A DNA stretch of 64,000 nt from contig CAWJAJ010000016.1 in NCBI GenBank assembly GCA_963840805.1, positions 186,001 through 250,000 on the forward strand, in the 5' to 3' direction. The notes beneath the pieces were generated by a model that did no database searches, was not told the DNA's origin, and saw only the letters and a program-made list of their open reading frames with translations. The DNA comes from CADEEN01 sp963840805. GTDB taxonomy: Bacteria > Pseudomonadota > Gammaproteobacteria > Burkholderiales > Burkholderiaceae_C. This document shows, one piece after another, positions 8,687 through 17,662 of the stretch. Each line of letters opens with the position of its first letter. Position 1 is the first letter of the stretch. The position numbers and the translations under genes are program-made.

Positions 8687-8748
8687 GCAGCGATTCTGTC
8701 ATCGTGCAGCCGCCGCGCCATGGCGTTTGCTGGCCTACAGTGCAGGGC

Positions 8749-9669
8749 ATGACGACGCCCTACGCGCCCGCGCGCACCGCCACCCGCCACCGGCTGCCCG
8801 TGCGCGGCCTCACCTACCACGTGCTGGCGTGGGGCGACCCGGGCCGCGCCACCCCCGAGCGCCCATTGCTGCTGGCGCTGCACGGCTGGATGGACGTCGG
8901 CGCGTCGTTCCAGTTCATGGTCGATGCGCTCGCCAGGGCCGAGGGCGAGCAGCGCTGCATCGCCGCGCCCGACTGGCGCGGTTTCGGCTGCAGCAGCCCC
9001 GGCGGCGGCGACAGCTACTGGTTCCCCGATTACCTCGGTGACCTGGATGCACTGATCGACGCGCTTTCACCCACGCAGCCGGTCGACCTGCTCGGCCACA
9101 GCATGGGCGGCAACGTGGTGATGAGCTATGCCGGCGTGCGGCCCGAACGCGTGCGCCGGCTCGTCAACCTCGAAGGCTTCGGCCTGCCGGCGGCCCCGCC
9201 GCAGCAGGCGCCCAAGCGGCTGCTGCAATGGCTCGACGAGCTGAAGAAGCCGGCCGCGCTGCGCGACTACCCCGATGCCGCTGCGGTGGCCGAGCGGCTG
9301 GTGAAGACCAACCCGCGCCTGCCCGCCGACAAGGCGGCCTGGCTGGCCACGCAATGGGCGGCGCCCGACGCCGGCGGCCGCTGGCACCTGCTGGCCGACG
9401 CTGCGCACAAGCGCGTCAACCCGGTGCTGTACCAGGCCGACGAGGTGATCGAAACCTGGGCCCGCATCGTCGCGCCGCTGCTGTGGGTCGAGGGCGCCGA
9501 CACCGATGTCGCGAAGTGGTGGGGCGACCGCTACCCGCGCCGCGAGTTCGAGGCGCGCCTGGACCGCGTACCGCAAGTCGAGCGTGAAACGCTGGCCGAT
9601 TGCGGCCACATGCTCCACCACGACCAACCCGAGGCGCTGGCCGCGCGCCTGCTGCGCTTTCTGCACTGA
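8749..9669 (+). CDS. Alpha/beta hydrolase
   Basis: 306 residues with an alpha/beta-hydrolase fold. HGWMDVGASFQFMVD forms the oxyanion-hole strand, APDWRGFGCSS follows, and the nucleophile elbow GHSMGGNVVMSYA carries the catalytic Ser. The acid is probably the Asp in WVEGADTDVAKWWGDR and the His lies in ADCGHMLHHDQPEALA. The Leu-rich cap (PKRLLQWLDELKKPAALRDY) resembles lipase/esterase-like hydrolases close to MhpC and serine hydrolase-like proteins. It is divergent from the GNAT gene (63 bases between starts) and is followed by palindromic repeat copy A. The substrate is unknown. Confidence 0.85.
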   Translation: MTTPYAPARTATRHRLPVRGLTYHVLAWGDPGRATPERPLLLALHGWMDVGASFQFMVDALARAEGEQRCIAAPDWRGFGCSSPGGGDSYWFPDYLGDLDALIDALSPTQPVDLLGHSMGGNVVMSYAGVRPERVRRLVNLEGFGLPAAPPQQAPKRLLQWLDELKKPAALRDYPDAAAVAERLVKTNPRLPADKAAWLATQWAAPDAGGRWHLLADAAHKRVNPVLYQADEVIETWARIVAPLLWVEGADTDVAKWWGDRYPRREFEARLDRVPQVERETLADCGHMLHHDQPEALAARLLRFLH

Positions 9670-9754
9670 GGCCATGATGCCCGCCCGCTCGCAGTGCCCG
9701 GCCTGACCACGGAGGCTGGCAGCCGCTGACGACGTACGGTGGCGGTGCTCGTCG

Positions 9755-10310
9755 CGGCCCATTGCGGACCTTGGCTGTTCTTGCGTTTTGTCGATGTCTT
9801 GCAGACGGCGTTGCCTTGCCGGGTCCCGCCCCGGCGGCCGGGTAACTTTCATTTGCGGCCCCAAATGAAAGTCACCAAAGCAAAGGGCCTCAACGCAACA
9901 CCTCTCAGGCTCGTTCTTCGCCCGCTTGGCATGCCCGGCCCGGCGGGCCACCTGGAAATACCGCCGCCACATCGAAGCAGCGGCGCACTCGACGAGGCCT
10001 CGCTGCGCGTTGGCCTGGGCCCAGCGAACCTGCGCTGGGCGCCAGGCCAAAGCGAAGCGCGTGCCTCGTCGAGTGGGCCGTCGCGTCCGATGCGGCGGCA
10101 TGGTGTGTCCAAGTGGCCCGCCGGGCCGGGCTCGGCAAGCGGGCGAAGAACGAATCGAGAGGTGTTGCATTGAGGCGCCTTTGCTTTGGTGACTTTCATT
10201 TGGGGCCGCAAATGAAAGTTACCCGGCCGCCGGGCCGGGACCCGGCAAGCAACGCCGTCTGCAAGACATCGACAAGGCGCAACAACAGCAAAGGGCCGCA
10301 ATGGCCCGAA
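9755..10310. repeat. Palindromic intergenic repeat element, copy A (~555 bp)
   Basis: The whole element is an imperfect inverted repeat. From the left it reads cgatgtcttgcagacggcgt, a short gap, gccgggtcccgccccggcgg, then taactttcatttg. The reverse complement of each appears in the same order from the right end (10308 inward). Each arm contains its own hairpin, actttcattt (9845-9854) pairing with aaatgaaagt (9863-9872), mirrored at 10192-10201 and 10210-10219. The centre carries a further inverted pair (cactcgacgaggc and gcctcgtcgagtg). It fills the gap between two convergent genes. Small open frames across it on both strands are by-products. No transposase is present. Copy B lies at 17.7 kb. 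Confidence 0.85.
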
Positions 10311-10371
10311 AGCGGTCCGGCACGCTATCGCAGTGCCCCCGGGACCGTGTCACGGCTCGTGCCGACGCAGC

Positions 10372-11020
10372 CTATCGCCGCACCAGCCAGCGCCGCTGGT
10401 CGGCCAGCTTGCGCAGTGCGGGGAACGAGGTGCAATGCTGCGCGCGCAGCGCCGGCCACAACTGCAGCAACAACTCGGCCGTGGCCAGCGTGTCGGCGGC
10501 CGCCTGGTGGCGCACCGCGCACTCGATGCCGAAATGCGCCGAGCCAATCGTCGAGCGCCGTGCCGCCGACCTCGGGATGCAGGGCATCGGCCAGCGGCTC
10601 GAGATCGACCCAGCGGTTGCGCGGCGTGCGGCCCAGCGTGTCCCTCGTCGCGCGGTAGATCATGGCCTTGTCGAACTCGGCGTGGAAGGCGATCAACGGC
10701 GCATCGGCCAGCCATTGCAGGAAGGCGCCGAGCACTTCGGCCGGCGGCGCGCCCGCGCGCTGCGCGCCGACGCCGATGCCGTGCAGCAGGATGTTGCCCT
10801 TGTCGGCCGGCACCGCAGCCTGGCGCAGCACGGCTTCGAAGCTGTCGGCCAGCACGATGCGCGGCGTGGCCGCGCCGTCCACGCGCAGCGCGATCGCGGC
10901 GATCGCCAGCAGGCGATCGCGGTGCACGTCGAGCCCACTGGTCTCGACGTCGACCACCACCCAGCGCTGGGCGCTGGCCGCCGCCCGCTCGCCACCGAAC
11001 AAACGCTGCAAGAGACTCAA
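10372..11020 (-). CDS. DnaQ-like 3'-5' exonuclease (one frameshift)
   Basis: About 215 residues across two frames. The DEDD-type exonuclease starts with WVVVDVETSGLDVHRDRLLAIAAIAL (ExoI motif DxE), then HAEFDKAMIYR (ExoII with its Asp). The C-terminal ExoIII region is HQAAADTLATAELLLQLW, with the His and Asp of the DEDDh type. One base is inserted near 10540 between LDDWL and HFGIECAVRH. No ATG fits: a TTG at 11020 overlaps the stop of the DUF294 gene (TTGA), giving the N-terminus SLLQRLFGGERAAAS. The coupling to a CBS/DUF294 protein next to a VC_2705-type symporter is a recurring arrangement in proteobacteria. It is more likely an accessory nuclease than the replicative epsilon subunit. Confidence 0.8.
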
Positions 11021-12924
11021 CGGATGTAGTCCAGCTGGATGCGCTGCTGCAGCCGGCGTGCGATGCGCAGGCTCTCGCGCAGCACGCGGCGGTCGATGTC
11101 GTTGAGCGCGGCGACGTCGACCAGGTTCGGGTTGCCATCGCTGGCCACGACGGCCGGCGGCCGATCGGGCGCGAGTTGCACCTGCAGGCGCAGCAACTGC
11201 AGGTACTCGAAGCCGCCGATCCAGGCCTCGGCCTCCTGCGCCGGCACGCCCAGCAAGCGCGCCACGGCTTCGAAACGCTCGCGCGTGTTGCCGGCGGCCA
11301 CGCCATGCGCCAGCGCATACAGGCGCGCCGCATCGACATAGATCGCGGTGCCGTGCAGCTTCAGGTCGACCACCTCCAGGCCGTCGCGCGACTCGGCATC
11401 GATGCCGCCGCGCCAGTTCAGCGCCGGGCCGTTGCGCAGCGCGTTCTCGGCCATCTGCTTCATGAAGCGGGCATTGCGACCGGCGTGCTGGCTCACCAGT
11501 TCGCGCATCGGTTGCGTCAGCGAGGCGTCGCCCGCCAGCGGGCGGAAGTCGAAGTAGATGCTGGCGTTGAGCAGGTCTTCGGGCGCGCCGTGGTCGATCC
11601 AGTCGGCAAAGCGCGCCATCCACTCGGCTTGCGTCAGGCAGCAGGCCGGGTTGCTGGCCATCACGTTGCCCTTGCACAGCGGGTAGCCACAGGCATCGAG
11701 CGCCTCGTTGACCTCGCGTGCGAATGCGAGCCACGCCGGGCGATCGCGTTCGGCATCGTCACTCGCGAAGACGATGCCGTTGTCCTGGTCGGTCGCGATG
11801 GTCTGCTCGCTGCGACCCTCGGAGCCGAAGGCCAGCCAGCAGCCCTGCGCCAGGTCGATGCGGTGACCGGCCGCGACGATCACCACCAGCCGCTCGGTGA
11901 GCACGTCGTTCAAGTGGCTGATCAGCTGGGTGAGCTGGCGCGCGCCGACGCCTTGGCCGAGCAGGTTGCGGGCGAAGCGGCGGATGTCCTGCGACACCGC
12001 GCGCAGCGTGGCCACGTCGGGCGCGGCGCGGATCGCCGTGCTGACCTGCTTCAGCGACAGGCGCTGCAGCGCGAACAGATCGCGCTCGGACAAGATGCCG
12101 ACGACACGGCCGCTGGCGTCGGCCACCGGCACGTGGCGGATGCCGTGGCGCGACATCGCCAGCGCCGCGTCCTGCGCGGTCTGGTCGATGCCGACCGTGA
12201 CCACCGGCGTGCTCATCACTTCGCCGATCGGCGTCGACAGCGGCTTCTCCGCCAGCGTCACGCGGCCGAGGATGTCGTGGCGCGTCAGGATGCCGAGCGC
12301 GGCACCGCTGCCCTCGGCCAACACCAGCACCGAGCCGATGCGCTTCTCGTGCATCGACTTCAGCGCCACCGCGAGCGGCGTCGACGGCGCCACGCCCACC
12401 GCCGCGCGGTGCACCAGGTCGCGCAGCGGCGTCTCGAGCGACTGCTCGGCCAGCGTCTGCGAGGCATAGGCCACCTGCAGCGCCTTGCGCGACAGCGCCA
12501 GAAAATGCTGCACGCGGTGGTTCAGGAAGTCGGCGAACGGCGCGCTGTCGCGCGCCAGCGCATGCATCGCGTCGAGCGGCAACTGCAGGCAGAAGGTGTC
12601 GCTGATGGCGGTGTAGGTCGAGGTCACCGCGCGTGCGCCCATCGACGCGCCGACCGGGAACAGGTCACCCGCTTCGTACTGGAAGCCGCCGCTGGCCTCG
12701 GCCATGCCGTGGCGGCCACTGACGTTGCCGCGCCGGATCAGCAACAGATGCGTGACGGGGCCGTCGGCCGGCGACAACAGCGTTTCGCCCGGCTCGTAGT
12801 AGACCTGCGTGGCCGCCTGCACGAAACGATCGACATGTTCGGGCGCCATCTGCGCGAACGGCGGCCAATGCACCAGCTCCTTGTGCAGGTTGGTGACGAG
12901 GCTCGGCGATGGGGTCGCGTTCAT
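11017..12924 (-). CDS. Cyclic-nucleotide-binding/CBS/DUF294 nucleotidyltransferase-like signalling protein
   Basis: 635 residues. Order of domains: a cNMP-binding-like beta-roll (about 20-140; YYEPGETLLSPADGPVTHLLLIRRG), two CBS domains (about 165-300; DLVHRAAVGVAPSTPL and IGEVMSTPVVTVG), a nucleotidyltransferase fold (about 330-480) with the signature LAFGSEGRSEQTIATDQDNG, and a C-terminal DUF294 substrate-binding helical domain. The Gly-Ser and paired Asp of the transferase motif are intact, so it may be active, for instance modifying a protein like GlnD does. Its position beside a sodium:solute symporter suggests it controls uptake in response to adenine nucleotides. It overlaps the exonuclease start and lies 65 bases after the symporter with a terminator between. 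Confidence 0.85.
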   Translation of the reverse strand: MNATPSPSLVTNLHKELVHWPPFAQMAPEHVDRFVQAATQVYYEPGETLLSPADGPVTHLLLIRRGNVSGRHGMAEASGGFQYEAGDLFPVGASMGARAVTSTYTAISDTFCLQLPLDAMHALARDSAPFADFLNHRVQHFLALSRKALQVAYASQTLAEQSLETPLRDLVHRAAVGVAPSTPLAVALKSMHEKRIGSVLVLAEGSGAALGILTRHDILGRVTLAEKPLSTPIGEVMSTPVVTVGIDQTAQDAALAMSRHGIRHVPVADASGRVVGILSERDLFALQRLSLKQVSTAIRAAPDVATLRAVSQDIRRFARNLLGQGVGARQLTQLISHLNDVLTERLVVIVAAGHRIDLAQGCWLAFGSEGRSEQTIATDQDNGIVFASDDAERDRPAWLAFAREVNEALDACGYPLCKGNVMASNPACCLTQAEWMARFADWIDHGAPEDLLNASIYFDFRPLAGDASLTQPMRELVSQHAGRNARFMKQMAENALRNGPALNWRGGIDAESRDGLEVVDLKLHGTAIYVDAARLYALAHGVAAGNTRERFEAVARLLGVPAQEAEAWIGGFEYLQLLRLQVQLAPDRPPAVVASDGNPNLVDVAALNDIDRRVLRESLRIARRLQQRIQLDYIR

Positions 12925-12935
12925 GTGTCGAGCAT

Positions 12936-12965
12936 AAAAGAAGAAGGGCCCCTCGCGGGGCCCTT
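12936..12965 (-). terminator. Rho-independent terminator downstream of the symporter gene
   Basis: On the minus strand aagggcccc and ggggccctt (12957-12965 and 12944-12952) form a perfect 9-bp G+C-rich stem with a 4-base loop. It is followed directly by cttcttctttt. It lies 25 bases past the symporter stop and just before the ATG of the DUF294 gene, so it separates the two or attenuates read-through between them. Confidence 0.85.
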
Positions 12966-12989
12966 GTCAGCGCTTGGCTTGATTGCGGA

Positions 12990-15118
12990 TCAGGCGGTGC
13001 CCAGCTTCAGGTCGGGGTAGCGCACATGCTCGACCAGTTCCTGCGTGGCCGGGCTCGGCGGCGGTGTCAGCAGGCTGACGATGATGATCATCGCGATGCC
13101 GATCGGCACGCCGAACACGCCGGCCGAGATCGGCGAGATGCCCCACCAGATGTTGTCGGCGATCGGGCTGGTCACGCCGAACACGCTGCGCAGCCACGGT
13201 TGCGTGGTGGCCATGTAGTAGAAGGTCGTGCCCAGGCCGGCGATCATGCCCAGCGACGCGCCCCACTTGTTGGCACGCTTCCAGAAGATGCCGAGCACCA
13301 GCGGCGGGAAGAAGGTGGCCGCCGCGAACGAGAACGCCGCCGAGACCAGGAACAGGATGTCCGCCGGTTTCTGCGCCGCCACGCCGGCTGCCGCCAACGC
13401 CACCACCACCAGCAAGGCCTTCGAGATCGAGACACGGCGCGCGGTCGGCGCGTTCGGGTCGATCATCTTGTAGTACAGGTCGTGCGACAGCGCGTTGGCG
13501 ATCGTCAGCAGCAGGCCGTCGGCGGTCGACAGCGCCGCCGCGAGGCCACCCGCCGCCACCATGCCCGAGACCACGTACGGCAGGCCACCGATGGCCGGCG
13601 TCGCCAGCACGATGATGTCGCCGCCGATCCTGATCTCGCCGAGCTGCAGGATGCCGTCCTTGTTGACGTCGGTCACCGACAGCAAGGCCGGGTCGACGCG
13701 GCTCCAGGCCGAGATCCAGTCGGGCAGGTTGCTGAACGACGAGCCGACCACCACGTTGAACATCTCGTACTTGACCAGCACCGCCAGCGCCGGCGCCGTG
13801 AAGTACAGCAGGAAGATGAAGAACAGGCTCCAGGTCACCGAGTCGCGCGCTTCCTTCACCGACGGCGTGGTGTAGTAGCGCATCAGGATGTGCGGCAACG
13901 CCGCCGTGCCCACCATCAGGCAGAAGATCAGCGCCAGGAAGTTGCGCCGCGAGGTGTCGAAGGCCGTCCTTGGCCTTCTCGTCGCCGTTCGGGTCGCCGG
14001 CAAAGATCTGCGCATGCGGCGGCATGCCCGCCAGCGGCACCGCGCGTGCCGCGTTGGCCGCTCTTCGCGGCCGTGTAGGCCTTCTTCGCGTCGTCGGCCG
14101 TCTTCGGCAATGCCGCCAGTGCCTTCTCTGCGGCCTGGATGTCGGCGGCCGGGCCGTTGGCGGCCTTCAGGTCGTCGAGCTTCTTCTGCGCGGCGGCCTG
14201 GTCGGCCGCCATCGCAGCGGGCACGTCCTTCAGCTTGGCGTCGGCCGCTGCGGCGTTGGCCTTGAAGATGTTGATGACCTCGATTTCCTTCGGGTCGGCC
14301 TTCAGCTGCTTCTCGCGCTCGGTGACCTTCTGCAGCTGGTAGCCGTAGACCGCCTGCGGGATCGGCACGCCGGTCTGCTTGACCGCCAGCCAGACCACCG
14401 GGATCATGTAGGCCACGATCAGGATGATGTACTGCGCCACCTGCGTCCACGTGACCGCGCGCATGCCGCCGAGGAACGAGCACACCAGGATGCCGCCGAG
14501 GCCGACGAAGATCCCGATCTCGAACGCCAGGCCCGACAGGCGCGTGGTGATCAGGCCGACGCCGTAGATCTGCGCCACCACGTAGGTGAACGAGCACAGG
14601 ATCGCGCCGATGATGCCGATGAAGCGCGGCAGGTTGCCCTCGAAGCGCGCGCCGAGGAAGTCGGGAATCGTGAACTGGCCGAACTTGCGCATGTACGGCG
14701 CCAGGAACAGCGCCACCAGGCAGTAGCCGCCGGTCCAGCCCATGATGAAGGCCAGGCCGCCGTAGCCGGTGAGGTACACCGTGCCGGCCATGCCGATGAA
14801 CGACGCCGCGCTCATCCAGTCGGCGCCGGTGGCCATGCCGTTGTACAGCGCGGGCACGCGCCGTCCGGCCACGTAGTACTCGGCCGCGTCGGTGGTGCGG
14901 CTCATGATGCCGATGCCGGCATACAGGCCGATGGTGGCGAGCAGGAAGATGAAGCCGATCCAGTTCTTCGGCAGGCCCATCTGCTCCAGCACCGCCAGCA
15001 CCAGCACGAAGCCGATGAAGCCGCCGGCGTACCAGCCGTAGACCTTGTTGAGTTGGGATTTGAACGACGCGGTGGACGCAGAGTCCGTCTTGGCGCCGTG
15101 TTCGAACATGCCAGCCAT
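12990..15118 (-). CDS. Sodium:solute symporter large subunit, VC_2705 type, with a soluble insert (two frameshifts)
   Basis: A member of the sodium:solute symporter family (ActP/PutP relatives), close to the VC_2705 'large' subfamily. TM segments begin with YGWYAGGFIGFVLVLAVL and ATIGLYAGIGIM; GADWMSAASFIGMAGTVYL and GYGGLAFIMGWTGGYCLVALF mark the sodium-site region. Between the TM helix ending IPVVWLAVKQTGVP and the one starting NFLALIFCLMVGTAAL there is a hydrophilic insert of about 150 residues, Ala/Lys/Asp-rich and helical. Frameshifts near 14060 and 13970 lie at the end of this insert; the sequence between them reads PLAGMPPHAQIFAGDPNGDE in a third frame. The small DUF4212 partner is immediately upstream. 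Substrate is unknown; acetate or another small carboxylate is a guess. Confidence 0.85.
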
Positions 15119-15119
15119 G

Positions 15120-15377
15120 TCAGTCCTCCTCGTGCACGTTGTGCTCGATGTCGAGCTTGTTCATGTAGCGGGCGTAGTACCAGATGATCACGCAGTACAC
15201 GATCAACGCGCCCTGCCCACCCATCCAGACACTGAACGGCCAGCCGAAGAAGGTGAAGCTCAGGTCGCGGGCGTAATAGCTGACGACGAACGTCACGACG
15301 AACCAGATGGCCAGCAGAATTGCGGTGATGCGCAGGTTCTTCTGCCAGTACTGGCGGTGCCTTTCGGATACTTGCAT
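15120..15377 (-). CDS. DUF4212 sodium/substrate symporter small subunit
   Basis: 85 residues with two transmembrane helices (ITAILLAIWFVVTFVVSYYA and GALIVYCVIIWYYARYMNKL) and the family signature FFGWPFSVWMGGQG. The family is always found beside the VC_2705-type symporter and is regarded as its small subunit. Its stop is one base from the large subunit's start, so they are translated together. The N-terminal MQVSERHRQYWQKN is basic and cytosolic. Confidence 0.92.
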   Translation of the reverse strand: MQVSERHRQYWQKNLRITAILLAIWFVVTFVVSYYARDLSFTFFGWPFSVWMGGQGALIVYCVIIWYYARYMNKLDIEHNVHEED

Positions 15378-15436
15378 CGCGTTGCCTCCTACGTTGTCAA
15401 ACCCGGGATGAGCCCGGTTCTCTCACTCTTCAATCG

Positions 15437-16019
15437 TCACGCGACCAGCCCGGTCTCCCGTTCCAGTTGCGCGGCCACCTTGGGCTCGAAGCCCTTCAGG
15501 TGGCGAATGATCTTTCTTGTCTCCTCCGGCTCCTGGCGATCGAATTGCACGCGGGCCAGCTGGTACCAGCCGTACGGGCTCATCGGTTGCAGTTCGGTGT
15601 TCTTCTTCAGCGCCGCGATGGCCTCGTCGTAGCGCTGCAGGCGGATCAGCACCAGGCCCAGGCCGTACCAGGCGCGGTCGAGCCTTGGGGTCGAGCGCGA
15701 GCGCACGGCGAAAGGCCGGCTCGGCCTCGGCGTAGCGGCCGGCGTCTTCGAGCAGGTAGGCCAGGTTGAACCAGTACGCCGCACTGCGATCGGGTTGCGC
15801 GGCGACCAGCGCCTGCAGGTCGGCGATGGCCTCGTCGCGCCGGCCCATGCTGCGCGCGCACATGCGAGCGGCTGGCCAGCGCGTAGCCGTCTTGCGGCCA
15901 GCGTCGCAGCATCGAGTTCGAAAATGGCCTCGGCCGCCTTCACTGCGGCCGAAGACCAGCCAGCCCATCGCGCTGAGCTTGAGCCACAGGTACGTCAAGC
16001 CGCTGCCGTTCACTTGCAT
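15437..16019 (-). CDS. TPR repeat protein with N-terminal membrane segment (several frameshifts)
   Basis: Reading across three frames gives a hydrophobic start (SGLTYLWLKLSAMGWLVFG), then AAEAIFELDAATLA, ASRSHVRA, MGRRDEAIADLQALVAAQP and three well-preserved tetratricopeptide repeats: AYWFNLAYLLEDAGRYAEAE, AWYGLGLVLIRLQRYDEAIA, YGWYQLARVQFDRQEPEETR. It ends EPKVAAQLERETGLVA. TPR domains bind partner proteins, so it is probably an inner-membrane scaffold. The start ATG at 16019 lies inside the end of the small membrane protein upstream, suggesting an operon. At least three indels lie between 15680 and 15950; because the repeats are well kept, these are probably sequence errors. Confidence 0.7.
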
Positions 16020-16306
16020 TGCTCCACACCCAATTTCAGGCACAGGTCGATACGCTCGAACGTGACGACGAAATACACGATCAGCAGCAGGAAGAAAGTG
16101 ACGATCGGCACCTGGTGGTCAGCCACCTTGGCCGGCGTCACCCGCCGCACCAGCAGCGTGAATGGCTTGGACAGCAACTGCAGCAGGCGGTAGAAGAAAT
16201 TGCTGTCGCGCTTGGGCCCGGCGAGCACGTACAGCGCACCCTGCCCGGCCAGCGCCAGCAGCGGGATGTACAGGATCAGTTGCAGCAGGTTGAGAAATGT
16301 CAGCAC
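16010..16306 (-). CDS. Small two-helix membrane protein
   Basis: 98 residues: helix 1 is LNLLQLILYIPLLALAGQGALYVL, and a basic amphipathic middle (SNFFYRLLQLLSKPFTLLVRRVTP) precedes helix 2 (PIVTFFLLLIVYFVVTF). Two Cys lie near the C-terminus. I do not recognise the family. It overlaps the start of the TPR protein by 10 bases, so they are probably made together. It is divergent from prfB, with 179 bases between the starts. Confidence 0.7.
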   Translation of the reverse strand: MLTFLNLLQLILYIPLLALAGQGALYVLAGPKRDSNFFYRLLQLLSKPFTLLVRRVTPAKVADHQVPIVTFFLLLIVYFVVTFERIDLCLKLGVEQCK

Positions 16307-16485
16307 GGCAATGGTGGCGAATCGACGCGCGAACGGAGGGCCCGCGCGGCGATGGCGCTAATGTCGTTCCGGTGCGCTTACGGCTTTCTGACAAAGCCGG
16401 CGCTCCGAAGGCAAACCCCCTGCGGACAAACCCTGATCGGCACACGCATGCGAAAATCCGCCCCTCTGAAAAACGGGCTCGGCGC

Positions 16486-17591
16486 ATGGACATCGAACGC
16501 ATCAACCAGATCGGCAACCAGTTGGCCGACCTGACCCAGCGCACCGAAGCGCTCCGGGGGTATCTTTGACTACGACCACAAGGCACTGAGGCTCAACGAA
16601 GTCAACGCCGCGCTCGAGAACCCGAGCGTCTGGAACGAGCCCAAGCGGGCGCAGGAACTCGGCCGCGAGAAGAAGCTGCTGGAGAACGTGGTGCAGACGA
16701 TCGACCACCTGGCCGGCAACCTGCGCCGACAACACCGAGCTGTACGAGATGTCGAAGGCCGACGACGACTTCGACGGCCTGGCCGCGATCGAAGCCGAGG
16801 CGGCGCAACTGGCCGCGATCGTCGAAGGCCTCGAGTTCCGCCGCATGTTCAACAACCCGGCCGACCCGAGCAACTGCTTCCTCGACATCCAGGCCGGCGC
16901 CGGCGGCACCGAGGCCTGCGACTGGGCCGCGATGCTGCTGCGCCAGTACCTGCGCTACTGCGAACGCAAGGGCTTCAAGTCCGAGGTGATGGAGGAGACC
17001 GAAGGCGACGTCGCCGGCATCCGCAGCGCGACGATCAAGATCGAGGGCGACTACGCCTTCGGCCACCTGCGCACCGAGACCGGCGTGCACCGCCTGGTGC
17101 GCAAGAGCCCGTTCGATTCGGCCGGCGGCCGGCACACCAGCTTCGCCAGCGTGTTCGTCTCGCCCGAGGTCGACGACACGATCGAGATCGACATCAACCC
17201 GGCCGACGTGCGCACCGACACCTTCCGCGCCAGCGGCGCCGGCGGCCAGCACATCAACAAGACCGACTCGGCGGTGCGCCTGACGCACCTGCCGACCGGC
17301 ATCGTCGTGCAGTGCCAGAACGACCGCAGCCAGCACCGCAACCGCGACGAAGCCTGGCAGATGCTGCGCTCGCGGCTGTACGAGCACGAGATGCGCAAGC
17401 AGCAGGCCGCGCAGCAGAAGCTCGAGGACAGCAAGACCGACGTCGGCTGGGGCCACCAGATCCGCAGCTACGTGCTCGACCAGAGCCGCATCAAGGACCT
17501 GCGCACCAACGTCGAGATCAGCAACACGCAGAAGGTGCTCGACGGCGATCTCGATGCTTTCATCCAGGCGAGCCTGAAGCAGGGCGTGTGA
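16486..17591 (+). CDS. prfB: Peptide chain release factor 2, with programmed +1 frameshift (plus one probable error indel)
   Basis: RF2 recognises UGA and UAA and triggers peptide release. The first 27 codons end LRGYL at an in-frame TGA (16567-16569); the remaining protein continues in the +1 frame at GAC (16568). Downstream, the GGQ catalytic motif is SGAGGQHINKTDSAVRLTH, the stop-codon-reading SPF tripeptide is in HRLVRKSPFDS, and the C-terminus DLDAFIQASLKQGV is typical. A second, unexpected frame change near 16730 (between DHLAGN and ADNTELYEMSKADDD) has no recoding signal and is probably a sequence error, as prfB is essential. The start ATG is at 16486. Repeat copy B follows the stop. 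Confidence 0.93.
16551..16570 (+). promoter_or_regulatory. RF2 autoregulatory programmed frameshift site
   Basis: The sequence gctccgggggtatctttgac holds the known RF2 recoding elements: a GGGGG anti-16S (internal Shine-Dalgarno) run three bases before CTT, then the slippery CTT followed by TGA and C (tatctttgac). When RF2 is scarce, slow termination at TGA lets the ribosome slip +1 and make full-length RF2. Identity to the established E. coli site over tatctttgac is complete. Confidence 0.95.
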
Positions 17592-17662
17592 TCCGATGAG
17601 ACCCGGTGGCATCGACTCTTTCGCGTGGCGCCCGCTGCGGTCGACGGCCACAGGCACGGTCG

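Noticed and set aside
9755..10310. Palindromic repeat considered as an insertion sequence, or as small genes
   Set aside because: No transposase-sized frame exists; short frames on both strands merely read through the inverted arms.
10333..13020. 895-codon plus-strand frame across the exonuclease and DUF294 genes
   Set aside because: Antisense shadow caused by high G+C; composition is unlike a protein and the minus strand holds clear domains.
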